From Syntrophobacterales bacterium (GTDB lineage Bacteria > Desulfobacterota > Syntrophobacteria > BM002), in NCBI GenBank assembly GCA_030613915.1, contig JAUWKY010000111.1, forward strand, positions 1 through 7,322: a stretch of DNA of 7,322 bases, written 5' to 3'. This document shows, one piece after another, positions 1 to 7,192 of the stretch. The notes beneath the pieces were generated by a model, which saw nothing but the letters and a program-made list of their open reading frames with translations, was not told the DNA's origin and did not search any database. Every line of letters begins with the position of its first letter. Positions within the stretch are counted from its first letter, which is position 1. Made by a program: the position numbers and the translations under genes.

Positions 1-64
1 TATGTACCTTTGGCCTTAGCAATTCAGCTGGTATCTGTCAAGGGAATTTTCATTGTGTGACATA

Positions 65-103
65 ACAAATAAAAAGCGCCCAACCGTATTGCGGCTGGAC
101 GCT
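65..103 (-). terminator. Intrinsic terminator after lon
   Basis: Read on the minus strand, a 12-bp stem (AGCGTCCAGCCG with CGGTTGGGCGCT, two G-U pairs) closes a five-base loop (87-91) and runs straight into TTTTTATTTG. It lies 40 bases past the lon stop codon, so it should end transcription of the whole clp-lon cluster. The plus-strand reading has no T-tract, so it acts in one direction. Confidence 0.9.
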
Positions 104-142
104 TGATTGTCTAGTCTGCACTCTTGTCAGACCCTTTGTTAA

Positions 143-2602
143 TCAGTGGGCCCTAATCTCCTTAGAAGGTTCGGGGGTTTCAGTTGGAACCAAAACCTCT
201 TCGTCTTCTTCTATAGGTTTTTTGAAAAGCTTTTCAGGATCGGCCACCACCAAGGCTTGTTTGAGCACTTCGTCCATGTGCTCCACCAGTATAAGTTCTA
301 TATCTTTCAAGATCTTGCCAGGAATCTCTTTAATATCTTTGGCATTTTCTTTCGGTATCAGAATTTTTTTGATCAGGCCGCGGTGCGCTGCCAGCACCTT
401 CTCCTTCAACCCTCCTATGGGGAGCACCCGGCCTCGCAGGGTTATCTCACCAGTCATAGCCAGGTCTTTGCAAACAGGTACCTTGAGCAGAGCAGAGGCG
501 ATAGCCGTGGCCATGGTGATGCCAGCGGAAGGACCATCTTTGGGAATGGCACCCTCGGGCACGTGGACGTGTATGTCCAGTTTCTTGTAAAAATTTGGGT
601 CGAGCTCCAGAGCTGCGGCCCGGGAGCGCACGTAAGTAAGGGCGGCCTGGGCCGACTCTTGCATGACCTCGCCAAGCTTGCCGGTGATGGTGAGGCCGCC
701 TTTCCCGGGCATGATGGCTGTCTCGATACCTAGCAGTTCTCCACCAACCTCGGTCCAAGCGAGACCAATAGCAAGGCCTATCTCGTCTTTCTCTTCAGCG
801 CGGCCGTAGTGGAATTTGGGTACCCCGAGATGCTTATTTACACTTCTCTCGGTTATCTTGATTGTGGTCTCTGGCCCCTTTTTGACCACCACTTTGGCCA
901 CCTTGCGACAAATGGAAGCTATTTCCCGCTCGAGATTACGCACTCCAGCCTCTCTGGTATAGCGGCGGATGATCTCATAGATGGCGCCGTCCGAGAAGTA
1001 AATGTTTTCTGGTTTCAGTCCATTGGCGTCGCTCTGTTTCTGGACGAGAAACTGTTTGGCAATGTTGAGTTTGTCGAATTCGGTGTATCCCGGCAACCGA
1101 ATGATCTCCATGCGATCCTGTAGCGCCGGCGGAATGGAGAACAGCGTATTGGCAGTGGTGATAAACATAACCTCGGACAGATCGTAGTCAACGTCCAGGT
1201 AGTGATCGTTGAAAGCGAAGTTCTGCTCCGGGTCGAGTACTTCGAGCAGTGCCGCAGAAGGATCACCGCGGAAATCCATGCTCATTTTGTCAACCTCGTC
1301 CAGGCAGAAGACAGGATTGTTGGATTTGGCCTTGCGCAGACTCTGGATAATTTTTCCTGGCAGTGCTCCGATGTAAGTCCGTCGGTGGCCGCGGATTTCG
1401 GCCTCATCCCGCACACCGCCCAGCGAAAGACGAATGAAATTTCGCCCTAAAGCGCGAGCAATTGATTTGGAGAGCGAAGTTTTACCTACTCCTGGGGGAC
1501 CCACGAAGCAAAGGATGGGGCCCTTCATCTTCTTCACCAGCGCCTGAACCGCCAGGTATTCCAGGATTCTCTCTTTCGGTTTTTCAAGGCCATAGTGGTC
1601 CTCGTCCAGGATGATAGAGGCCTGGTCTATATCTAATTTGTCTTTGGTGCGCTCGTACCACGGGAGGGAGAGCAGCCAGTCTATATAGTTTCGTACCACC
1701 GTGGCCTCAGCAGACATGGGCGACATCAACTTGAGCTTTTTAAACTCAGAGCGAACTTTAGCGGCCGCCTCCCGCGCCATGCGTTTGCGTTTGATGCGTC
1801 TTTGTAACTCTGCTAGTTCGTTTCGAAAATCATCCTTCTCGCCCATCTCTTTCTGGATGGCGCGCATCTGTTCGTTCAGATAATACTCCCGCTGGGTCTT
1901 TTCCATTTGTTTTTTGACCCGGCCTTTGATGCGCTGCTCAGTTTGAATGATCTCGATCTCACCGCTGATGTAGGCATAGAGCATCTCTAGCCGATTGAAT
2001 TGCGGGATGGCTTCAAGCAGCTTCTGCTTGTATTCGATCTTGAAAGGCGTGTGGGAGGCTATGGTGTCGGCCAACCGCCCTGGTTCCTCAATTGAGGAAA
2101 CCGAGAGAACCATCTCCTGGGAGATTTTCTTATTCAGCTTGGCGTATTTTTCAAAGGCCTGAACAGTGCTGCGCATCAAGGCTTCGATCTGAACATTCTG
2201 CTCAGTTTTCTCCTCGATTGACTTCACCTGCACCATAAAAAAGTCATCGTTGCTCAGGAATTGAGCAATCTTGCCTCGTTTCTTGCCTTCCACCAAGGCT
2301 TTTACCGTACCATCTGGCAGACGAAGCAATTGCAGAATTGTCGCCACGGCTCCCATTCGGAAGATGTCCTTTTCCGTGGGATTGTCAGTTTTTGCCTTTT
2401 TCTGGGTGGCGAGAAAAATGGTTTTTCCCTCCCCCATGGCGTGCTCTAGGGCCTTGATTGATTTTTCCCGGCCAACGAAAAGAGGAGCGACCATGTTGGG
2501 GAAAATAACGATATCCCTGAGAGGCAACAAGGGATACTCGGGAAGTCCAAACTGGTCCCCTTCGTCAACACTGTCGCGATTTTTCTTTAACATACCCATC
2601 AT
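143..2602 (-). CDS. lon: ATP-dependent protease La (Lon), LonA type
   Basis: Lon is a cytosolic AAA+ serine protease. It forms a ring that unfolds damaged proteins and specific short-lived regulators and degrades them. The 819 residues show the LonA order: an N-terminal substrate-binding domain (about 22-220, opening [20 protein letters not shown]), a helical linker (about 220-330), an AAA+ module and a C-terminal protease domain. Walker A is GPPGVGKT at 368-375 and Walker B is CLDEVDK with D435/E436. The catalytic dyad is S692 (in KDGPSAG) and K735 (in GGLKEK), spaced 43 residues apart as in E. coli Lon. The protein is somewhat longer than E. coli Lon (784). Much of the excess is an acidic tail after about residue 788, rich in E, P and K. 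Three in-frame ATGs lie at residues 1, 2 and 4. The only ribosome-binding signal is a weak GAG a few bases upstream, so the exact start is uncertain by up to three codons. It sits 98 bases after clpX, behind a hairpin that may reduce read-through. Confidence 0.98.
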   Translation of the reverse strand: MMGMLKKNRDSVDEGDQFGLPEYPLLPLRDIVIFPNMVAPLFVGREKSIKALEHAMGEGKTIFLATQKKAKTDNPTEKDIFRMGAVATILQLLRLPDGTVKALVEGKKRGKIAQFLSNDDFFMVQVKSIEEKTEQNVQIEALMRSTVQAFEKYAKLNKKISQEMVLSVSSIEEPGRLADTIASHTPFKIEYKQKLLEAIPQFNRLEMLYAYISGEIEIIQTEQRIKGRVKKQMEKTQREYYLNEQMRAIQKEMGEKDDFRNELAELQRRIKRKRMAREAAAKVRSEFKKLKLMSPMSAEATVVRNYIDWLLSLPWYERTKDKLDIDQASIILDEDHYGLEKPKERILEYLAVQALVKKMKGPILCFVGPPGVGKTSLSKSIARALGRNFIRLSLGGVRDEAEIRGHRRTYIGALPGKIIQSLRKAKSNNPVFCLDEVDKMSMDFRGDPSAALLEVLDPEQNFAFNDHYLDVDYDLSEVMFITTANTLFSIPPALQDRMEIIRLPGYTEFDKLNIAKQFLVQKQSDANGLKPENIYFSDGAIYEIIRRYTREAGVRNLEREIASICRKVAKVVVKKGPETTIKITERSVNKHLGVPKFHYGRAEEKDEIGLAIGLAWTEVGGELLGIETAIMPGKGGLTITGKLGEVMQESAQAALTYVRSRAAALELDPNFYKKLDIHVHVPEGAIPKDGPSAGITMATAIASALLKVPVCKDLAMTGEITLRGRVLPIGGLKEKVLAAHRGLIKKILIPKENAKDIKEIPGKILKDIELILVEHMDEVLKQALVVADPEKLFKKPIEEDEEVLVPTETPEPSKEIRAH

Positions 2603-2612
2603 TATCTCGTTC

Positions 2613-2652
2613 AGTAAAGAAAAGGCTACGTGGTAAAATGCGAGTAGCCTTT
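2613..2652 (-). terminator. Terminator-like hairpin between clpX and lon
   Basis: On the minus strand a perfect 9-bp stem (AAAGGCTAC at 2652-2644, GTAGCCTTT at 2629-2621) encloses a 14-base loop and is followed by TCTTTAC, so the T-run is interrupted by one C. It resembles an intrinsic terminator. The T-run is short and the loop long, so partial termination or attenuation is more likely than a complete stop. It ends only about ten bases before the lon start codon, so it could also affect lon translation or protect the 3' end of a clpX transcript. Confidence 0.6.
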
Positions 2653-2673
2653 CACTAGGTTCTTGAAAGCCGC

Positions 2674-2701
2674 ATTATCTATTCTTGCGCCTCTATGTCT
2701 T
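2674..2701 (-). promoter_or_regulatory. Possible weak lon promoter
   Basis: On the minus strand AAGACA (2701-2696) and GATAAT (2679-2674) are 16 bases apart. The -10 matches the sigma70 consensus at five of six positions and the -35 at four. It overlaps the clpX stop codon. A transcript from here would begin near 2667 and carry the hairpin at 2613-2652 in its leader. I saw no clear sigma32 or CIRCE heat-shock element. This is a pattern match only. Confidence 0.25.
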
Positions 2702-3951
2702 TAGGCTGATTCCAAGGAGCCTTCATACAGCAGAAGTGGCGTTTCCATGTTTGTTACTACCCCTTCACTGATAACGCATTCACGAATATCTGGCTGGGAG
2801 GGAATCTCGTACATAATGTCCAGCATGATGTTTTCGAGGATACTCCTCAGTCCTCGAGCTCCAGAGTTCCGCTTCATGGCTTCATGGGCCACAGCTTGCA
2901 AAGAGCCCTCAGTAAAACGCAAGGTCACATCTTCCATGCCGAAAAGCTTCTGGTACTGTTTTATCAGAGCGTTCTTCGGCTCAAGCATGATTTTCATCAA
3001 CTCGTCTTCGGTCAGTTCGTGTAGGGTTGCCACCACAGGAAGCCGCCCGACAAATTCAGGAATCATACCAAACCTGATCAGGTCTTCGGGCTGCACCTGC
3101 ACGAGAATCTCGCCCAATTTGCGCTCTTCCCGTTTTCTGATCTCAGCTGCGAACCCCAGGGCCTTGACGCCGATGCGTGACTTGATTATGCCCTCCAGGT
3201 TGTTGTAAGCGCCACCACAAATAAACAGAATGTTCGTGGTATCAATCTTGATAAATTCTTGCTGGGGATGCTTCCGTCCTCCCTTGGGAGGGACATTGGC
3301 AATGGTGCCCTCCAGGATCTTCAATAGAGCCTGTTGGACTCCCTCTCCAGAGACGTCCCGGGTGATGGAAGGGCTGTCCGCTTTGCGAGCGATTTTATCT
3401 ATCTCGTCAATATATACAATGCCGCGGGATGTTTTTTCCACGTCGTAGTCAGCTGCCTGAAGCAGATTGACAATAATGTTTTCAACGTCCTCGCCAACGT
3501 AACCCGCCTCAGTAAGAGTGGTGGCGTCGGCAATGGTAAAGGGAACGTCAAGGATGCGGGCTAGGGTTTGGGCCAATAGCGTTTTCCCGCATCCTGTCGG
3601 CCCGATCAAAAGAATGTTGCTCTTCTGGATTTCCACATCCTCCATCTCAGCCCGGGATTCAATGCGCTTGTAATGGTTATAAACTGCCACCGAGAGAATC
3701 TTCTTGGCCTTTTCCTGGCCGATGACATAGTCGTCGATAGCCTCCTTAATCTCGGAGGGTTTAGGTACACTGCTTAACTTGGCAGCCTCTTCCTTTTCAA
3801 ATTCTTCAGCAATAATGTCATTACAGAGTTCAATACACTCGTCACAAATGTAAACGGTGGGACCAGCTATGAGTTTCTTGACCTCATCCTGGCTTTTTCC
3901 GCAGAATGAGCAGACCAGATCTCCTCCCCGGTCATCTTTCTTCCTCGTCAT
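2701..3951 (-). CDS. clpX: ClpX, ATP-dependent unfoldase subunit of ClpXP
   Basis: ClpX is a hexameric AAA+ unfoldase that recognises tagged proteins, unfolds them and threads them into ClpP. The 416 residues match the usual family length of about 420. An N-terminal zinc-binding domain has C14, C17, C36 and C39. Walker A is GPTGCGKT (117-124), the substrate-gripping pore loop is GYVG (150-153), Walker B is IDEIDK (D182/E183), the RKH loop is 226-228 and sensor 2 is GARGLR (364-369). The loop that docks on ClpP, usually IGF, reads LGF at 265-267. That is a conservative change and should still bind. The start is fixed by a strong Shine-Dalgarno (AAGGAGG, 3957-3963) five bases ahead of the ATG. 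It follows clpP by 102 bases, a gap with its own promoter, so clpX can probably be made both by read-through from tig-clpP and independently. Confidence 0.98.
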   Translation of the reverse strand: MTRKKDDRGGDLVCSFCGKSQDEVKKLIAGPTVYICDECIELCNDIIAEEFEKEEAAKLSSVPKPSEIKEAIDDYVIGQEKAKKILSVAVYNHYKRIESRAEMEDVEIQKSNILLIGPTGCGKTLLAQTLARILDVPFTIADATTLTEAGYVGEDVENIIVNLLQAADYDVEKTSRGIVYIDEIDKIARKADSPSITRDVSGEGVQQALLKILEGTIANVPPKGGRKHPQQEFIKIDTTNILFICGGAYNNLEGIIKSRIGVKALGFAAEIRKREERKLGEILVQVQPEDLIRFGMIPEFVGRLPVVATLHELTEDELMKIMLEPKNALIKQYQKLFGMEDVTLRFTEGSLQAVAHEAMKRNSGARGLRSILENIMLDIMYEIPSQPDIRECVISEGVVTNMETPLLLYEGSLESA

Positions 3952-4017
3952 CTAATCCTCCTTTACCAACCAATGTCGCACAGCGTCCCCTTTTTTCTCT
4001 TCCCGTGTGTCATGGAT

Positions 4018-4045
4018 ATTATAGCAGAATAGAGGTTATATTCAA
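4018..4045 (-). promoter_or_regulatory. clpX promoter with extended -10
   Basis: On the minus strand TTGAAT (4045-4040) and a perfect TATAAT (4023-4018) are separated by 16 bases. The -10 is preceded by TGC, giving the extended -10 motif TGnTATAAT. It lies in the clpP-clpX gap, with the -35 just past the clpP stop codon. Transcription would start near 4011-4012 and give a leader of about 60 bases ending at the strong clpX ribosome-binding site. It is the best -10 box I found in the window. Confidence 0.65.
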
Positions 4046-4053
4046 TGGCTTCT

Positions 4054-4698
4054 CTAATCATCCTTGCCCTCCGGAGCTTTCTTGGGCCCCTTTTCCTTGG
4101 AGTCCTCCTCCGGAATCTCCCGCTTGACAATGACTTTGTCAACAATACCGTATTCTCTTGCTTCCTCCCCGCTCATGAAAAAGTCTCGATCAGTGTCACT
4201 TTGAATTTTTTCCAGAGGTTGGTCGGTATGATGAGACAGTAGGTCGTTTAGTCTCTCGCGCATTCTCAAAATCTCTTTGGCCTGAATTTCCACATCGGTT
4301 GCCTGTCCTTGGAACGCTCCCAAGGGTTGGTGGATAAGAATACGCGAATGTGGCAAGGTGAACCTCTTTTCTCGCGTCCCTGCTGCCAGCAAGAGAGCGC
4401 CCATGCTAGAGGCCTGTCCCAAACACAGGGTTGCCACATCCGGTTTGATGTACTGCATGGTGTCGTAGATGGCCAAGCCGGCGGTGACCAGTCCTCCAGG
4501 TGAATTAATATAAAGGTTTATGTCCTTATCCGGGTCGTCAGATTCCAAAAAAAGCATCTGGGCTATAATCAGATTGGCCACCTCATCGGACACCGCCGCG
4601 CCCAGAAAAATGATGCGATCTTTGAGTAGCCTGGAGTAAATATCATAAGCACGCTCCCCGCGGCTGCTTTGCTCGACAACGATGGGTATCAGAGTCAT
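4054..4698 (-). CDS. clpP: ClpP, ATP-dependent Clp protease proteolytic subunit
   Basis: ClpP is a serine peptidase that forms two stacked seven-membered rings. It degrades polypeptides delivered by ClpX, and by ClpA or ClpC where present. The catalytic triad is S98 (GQASSMGA), H123 (LIHQPLG) and D172 (DTDRDFFMS), each in its family motif. The YINSPGG strand (63-69) and the GQATDVEI handle-region motif (131-138) are also present. The N-terminus is short, so there is little or no propeptide. At 214 residues it exceeds the roughly 195-residue core. The excess is a charged, probably disordered tail after about residue 193, full of E, K and D. A GAGAGG-like ribosome-binding site lies about seven bases before the ATG, inside the end of tig. 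The ATG overlaps the tig stop codon in an ATGA, which points to coupled translation. Confidence 0.98.
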   Translation of the reverse strand: MTLIPIVVEQSSRGERAYDIYSRLLKDRIIFLGAAVSDEVANLIIAQMLFLESDDPDKDINLYINSPGGLVTAGLAIYDTMQYIKPDVATLCLGQASSMGALLLAAGTREKRFTLPHSRILIHQPLGAFQGQATDVEIQAKEILRMRERLNDLLSHHTDQPLEKIQSDTDRDFFMSGEEAREYGIVDKVIVKREIPEEDSKEKGPKKAPEGKDD

Positions 4699-6032
4699 GA
4701 ACGTTCCTCTCTCTTACTTTTGTCTTCCCCGGGGCCAGAGGCCGCTTCCTCCACTTCTGTCATGTCCGCGTGGTCCCGGAGGAAATTGATAACCTTTTCC
4801 TCCATCAACTGACGTTTGTACGGTTCCATCAAATTACTATTCTGGTAAAAATCTCTCACTTGTTCATACGATTGGTTCATATCCTTTGCGGATCTGTGCA
4901 GCCCCTGCTCCACTTCCTCATCGCTGATCTCGAGGCTTTCCTGATCAGCAATTTTCTCCAGGAGAAAGGTGCCTCGCACCCTTCTTTCAGCAGGTTCTCG
5001 ATTGCGCTCCTTGAAGGTCTCTTCATCCATTCCTGCCTGCTCAAGGGTGAGATTCTGGGCGGATAGGCGGTAACTAATGGTGTCCAACATTCTTTGCAAT
5101 TCCTGTTCCACCATGCTCTGAGGAACATCAAAGGGATTACGGCTGATCAACTCGTCCAAGATTTGCGTCCAAACTTCCGCATCTATTTGGTCCCCTTTCC
5201 TGCTTTCCAATTCCTGGCGTACAGTAGTGCGCAAATCTTTAAGATTATCAAAATCACCAAGGTTCTTGGCAAACTCATCATCCAGCTCTGGAAGCCCTTG
5301 CTCTTTAATATCCTTGATCTCCACCTGAAAGGTGGCATTCTTGCCGGCGAGATTCTTGTTGCCATAGTCAGCTGGAAAGGTGACCTCGATCTCTCTTTGT
5401 TCACCCTTGCTTGCACCAATAAGCTTGGTTTCGAACTCGGGGTTGAAACGATTACCACCTACTTCCAGGTGAAAGCCCGTGGCTTCACCATCAGGAACAG
5501 GCTTACCCTCAGCGAAGGCTTTGAAATCAAGAACCGCGTGATCTCCTTGTTGAATGGGACGCGGTTCCTCAAGGGATTTGAGATAAGAGTTCGCTTGTCG
5601 ACGCAACTCAAGTTCAGCGTCAACTTCTTCCTCATTGACAACCAGTTGTTTTCTCTGAACCGGTATCTTTTTATAATCCTTGACAACGACTTCCGGTTTC
5701 ACCTCCACCATAAATGAATAGCGGAATGGCTCTCCCTCCTGTAACGGTTCTCTGTCAAGGTCTGACTGACCAACAGCCTCAATGTCGGTTTGTTCCAGGG
5801 CTTCCATTAAAGTCTCGTTGACGAGTTCTAAGCCCACCTCATGGTTGATCTGATCCGCATACTGCCGCTTGAGAATTGCCAACGGGACCTTGCCGGGGCG
5901 AAACCCTCTAACCTTCGCAGTGCGATTAAGCTGTCGATAAGCCTTCTTGAGGTGACGACTCACCTTTTCCTCAGGGAGTTCTACATGCACCTTGCGAGCA
6001 GTCTCACTAATTTCATCAATGGAAATCTTCAT
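4695..6032 (-). CDS. tig: Trigger factor, ribosome-associated chaperone and prolyl isomerase
   Basis: Trigger factor sits at the ribosomal exit tunnel, shields emerging chains and can isomerise peptidyl-prolyl bonds. The 445 residues have the full three-domain layout. The N-terminal ribosome-binding domain (about 1-145) carries the signature GFRPGKVP at 43-50. An FKBP-type PPIase domain (about 155-245) includes [16 protein letters not shown] and the [13 protein letters not shown] segment. A long helical C-terminal domain (about 250-425) forms the chaperone arms and ends in a charged tail. The start matches the usual first beta strand, and no ATG, GTG or TTG lies upstream in frame before a stop. 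The ribosome-binding site is weak: AGAG four bases ahead, with a run of seven G lying about 20 bases upstream, too far for normal spacing. It is the first protein gene of the cluster, with a promoter about 120 bases upstream. Confidence 0.98.
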   Translation of the reverse strand: MKISIDEISETARKVHVELPEEKVSRHLKKAYRQLNRTAKVRGFRPGKVPLAILKRQYADQINHEVGLELVNETLMEALEQTDIEAVGQSDLDREPLQEGEPFRYSFMVEVKPEVVVKDYKKIPVQRKQLVVNEEEVDAELELRRQANSYLKSLEEPRPIQQGDHAVLDFKAFAEGKPVPDGEATGFHLEVGGNRFNPEFETKLIGASKGEQREIEVTFPADYGNKNLAGKNATFQVEIKDIKEQGLPELDDEFAKNLGDFDNLKDLRTTVRQELESRKGDQIDAEVWTQILDELISRNPFDVPQSMVEQELQRMLDTISYRLSAQNLTLEQAGMDEETFKERNREPAERRVRGTFLLEKIADQESLEISDEEVEQGLHRSAKDMNQSYEQVRDFYQNSNLMEPYKRQLMEEKVINFLRDHADMTEVEEAASGPGEDKSKREERS

Positions 6033-6151
6033 TTGGCTCTGATCTACTACTCCCCCCCAATGTTGTTTGAAAAGACCCCAGCTTCAACTCCTGGACGCTG
6101 GTTGCAAGAATCTACAGGCAACACATTTCCACAAGCCCTGAACCATCTGAC

Positions 6152-6181
6152 AATATAATCATAGTAGGTGGTATCTGGCAA
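6152..6181 (-). promoter_or_regulatory. Putative tig-clpP promoter
   Basis: On the minus strand TTGCCA (6181-6176, five of six matches to TTGACA) and TATATT (6157-6152, five of six to TATAAT) are 18 bases apart. The site lies between the terminator that follows tRNA-Leu and the tig start, where a cluster promoter is expected. The start point would be near 6145, giving a leader of about 110 bases. That leader contains a small hairpin (CCAGC with GCTGG, 6078-6101) of unknown relevance. Confidence 0.55.
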
Positions 6182-6243
6182 CCCTTAACCCGGATGTTTA
6201 GGCCATATGGGCGCTCGCAGTAACCGTTCAGTGTTAAAAAACC

Positions 6244-6279
6244 AAAAAAGAGGGCTAGCCCGGCCTGAGCCAACCCTCT
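6244..6279 (-). terminator. Intrinsic terminator after tRNA-Leu
   Basis: On the minus strand a fully paired 13-bp stem (AGAGGGTTGGCTC with GGGCTAGCCCTCT, three G-U pairs) with a five-base loop (6262-6266) runs into TTTTT, then GG and another run of T. It begins 11 bases after the tRNA CCA end, so it terminates the tRNA transcript and separates it from tig. The plus-strand reading lacks a T-tract. Confidence 0.9.
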
Positions 6280-6290
6280 GCAATTACCGC

Positions 6291-6376
6291 TGGTGCGAGA
6301 GGGGAGATTCGAACTCCCAAGCCCTTAGGGCGCTGGATCCTAAATCCAGTGCGTCTGCCAGTTCCGCCACCCTCGC
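6291..6376 (-). tRNA. tRNA-Leu (anticodon UAG)
   Basis: The 86-base minus-strand gene folds as a class II tRNA. The acceptor GCGAGGG pairs with CTCTCGC (one G-U pair). The anticodon stem CTGGA/TCCAG encloses TTTAGGA with anticodon TAG, which reads CUA and related leucine codons. A long variable arm (GCCC-TAA-GGGC) is typical of leucine tRNAs, and the T arm is GGGAG-TTCGAAT-CTCCC. Discriminator A and the CCA end are encoded in the DNA. It sits upstream of tig with its own terminator, so it is probably a separate transcript. Confidence 0.97.
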
Positions 6377-6406
6377 ACTACGTCTAAAACGTACTAATCG
6401 TAAAAT

Positions 6407-6436
6407 AGTTTACCCTCCTGCCCGACTGATTTGCAA
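6407..6436 (-). promoter_or_regulatory. Possible tRNA-Leu promoter
   Basis: On the minus strand TTGCAA (6436-6431) and TAAACT (6412-6407), each four of six matches to the sigma70 consensus, are 18 bases apart. A start near 6400 would give a tRNA leader of about 24 bases. Position is the main support. Confidence 0.35.
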
Positions 6437-6464
6437 GAGATTTTCCTTGCTTCAGTAAATTCAA

Positions 6465-6503
6465 TTGAGTACTGTGTTTACAGACAAACCTCGCTGTACT
6501 CAA
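6465..6503. repeat. Inverted repeat with TTGAGTAC arms
   Basis: TTGAGTAC (6465-6472) and GTACTCAA (6496-6503) are perfect reverse complements. After one T-T mismatch the stem continues with three more pairs (GTG with CGC, one G-U), leaving a 15-base loop. No T-run follows on either strand, so it does not look like an intrinsic terminator. It lies between tRNA-Leu and the small exported-protein gene, within what would be the leader or promoter of either. Confidence 0.6.
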
Positions 6504-6519
6504 GGATTTCGTGTTAGCC

Positions 6520-6539
6520 CGGATTATTGCAGTAATCCG
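6520..6539. repeat. Short inverted repeat CGGATTA / TAATCCG
   Basis: CGGATTA (6520-6526) and TAATCCG (6533-6539) are perfect reverse complements around TTGCAG. A T-G pair extends the stem to eight with a TGCA loop. It is 17 bases beyond the preceding inverted repeat and 55 bases before the small exported-protein gene. There is no T-run, so a protein-binding site or leader hairpin is more likely than a terminator. Confidence 0.55.
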
Positions 6540-6594
6540 CAGAAAGAATAGGAATAGCTGCACAGTTATTTTACTCTGATAAGGAGACAACTGT

Positions 6595-6912
6595 ATGAGT
6601 AAAAAAACAAGAAAGGCAGCGTGTATTTTCGTATCTCTGTTGATGTTGAACTTGACATTCGTCAGCTCAACATTCTGTCAACAGCTGACTGTAAAAAAAC
6701 AAAAAGATGGGAGTATAAAGATACAAAGTACCCCCACAAAGGTGAAGGCACGCATTGCAAACATGGTCTATTGTAGGACAATTGACGAGCTGATCAAAGA
6801 AGAGAAAAGTACGCTTAACAAGCTCATATCCGAAAATAGGTATGGAGAGCTTAAAGACTCTATAGAAATTATTGAGGGTCTACGGGGATTAAAAGTACAG
6901 AAATGTAAATAA
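6595..6912 (+). CDS. Small exported protein of unknown function
   Basis: I do not recognise this 105-residue protein. A basic N-terminus (KKTRK) and a hydrophobic stretch (about 8-25) form a classic Sec signal peptide. Cleavage is likely near residue 28 (TFC before QQ), leaving a mature protein of about 77 residues, probably periplasmic or secreted. The cysteine at 28 is not in a good lipobox, so a lipoprotein is unlikely. The mature part is lysine-rich. It starts with a probable beta segment (LTVKKQKDGSIKIQ), followed by charged helical sequence (about 62-97), and has two cysteines (C60, C104) that could form a disulfide. The start is supported by AAGGAG (6581-6586) eight bases ahead of the ATG. 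G+C is about 38% (115 of 300 bases counted, 6601-6900), well below that of neighbouring genes, which may indicate transfer or weak codon selection. It runs opposite to the tig cluster, with no partner gene visible. Confidence 0.75.
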   Translation: MSKKTRKAACIFVSLLMLNLTFVSSTFCQQLTVKKQKDGSIKIQSTPTKVKARIANMVYCRTIDELIKEEKSTLNKLISENRYGELKDSIEIIEGLRGLKVQKCK

Positions 6913-7119
6913 TTGGGGTAGAAAAGCCAGACTGACAAAACGGAACTATCTCAGGTGCACGGCTACCTCAGCTCCATTTTCGTTTTTGGGGATGATTACG
7001 CCATGTCCTGGCATTTGTGACCTGCCATCCGGTGACAGTATTCGCCTGCCACCTGCTACTCCATACCCTACAATCTACTCGTTTGGAGTTCGTTGAGAGG
7101 TAGGACCAGAATAATATTG
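6913..7119. other. Intergenic stretch without a recognisable gene
   Basis: Most of the gap between the small exported-protein gene and glgA holds no convincing gene, RNA or strong terminator. CCTGCCA occurs twice (7021-7027 and around 7051), and an imperfect inverted repeat spans 7016-7037. Both are too weak to name. Confidence 0.5.
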
Positions 7120-7149
7120 TTGCAACGCTTCCCCTCAATTCCCTAATAT
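7120..7149 (+). promoter_or_regulatory. Possible glgA promoter
   Basis: TTGCAA (7120-7125) and TAATAT (7144-7149), each four of six matches to the sigma70 consensus, are 18 bases apart. An overlapping TATAAA (7147-7152) is a better -10 but would leave a 21-base spacer. Transcription would begin near 7156, inside the palindrome that follows, with a leader of about 35-40 bases. Confidence 0.35.
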
Positions 7150-7152
7150 AAA

Positions 7153-7164
7153 CAAACCGGTTTG
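7153..7164. promoter_or_regulatory. 12-bp perfect palindrome, candidate operator
   Basis: CAAACCGGTTTG is perfectly self-complementary and lies just after the putative glgA -10 box, about 28 bases before the glgA start. A palindrome with a central CG flanked by AAAC/GTTT resembles operators of LacI/GalR-family sugar regulators. That would fit a glycogen gene, but the regulator is inferred from the pattern alone. Confidence 0.4.
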
Positions 7165-7192
7165 GCTCCACTGATATGAACGGTCAAGAAGG

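Noticed and set aside
146..733. 195-residue plus-strand frame
   Set aside because: It is antisense to the Lon protease domain, where the catalytic motifs are clear; it is a shadow of that coding sequence.
2660..2685. CTTGAAA on the plus strand as part of a heat-shock sigma32 promoter for lon
   Set aside because: It points away from lon and has no matching CCCATnT box at the right distance.
5094..5717. 207-residue plus-strand frame
   Set aside because: It lies entirely antisense to tig, whose product is unmistakable, and has no recognisable domain.
6207..6458. 83-residue plus-strand frame across the tRNA
   Set aside because: It is the antisense translation of tRNA-Leu and its terminator. 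Its central part (ERGDSNSQALRALDPKSS) is the familiar spurious product of leucine tRNA genes.
6431..6461. Plus-strand promoter (TTGCAA and TAAATT) for the small exported-protein gene, sharing its -35 with the tRNA promoter
   Set aside because: The spacer is 19 bases and both boxes match at only four of six positions; not strong enough to list.
6953..6987. Possible terminator after the small exported-protein gene (AGGT with ACCT, then T-rich sequence)
   Set aside because: Only four base pairs with an eight-base loop, and the T-runs start well away from the stem.
7016..7037. TGTGACC...GGTGACA as a CRP-like site
   Set aside because: The arms have a G-G mismatch and the right half lacks TCACA, so it does not fit the CRP consensus.
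6968..7171. 67-residue minus-strand frame in the gap before glgA
   Set aside because: It covers the predicted glgA promoter and palindrome, and its W/R-rich sequence with no hydrophobic core pattern looks non-coding.
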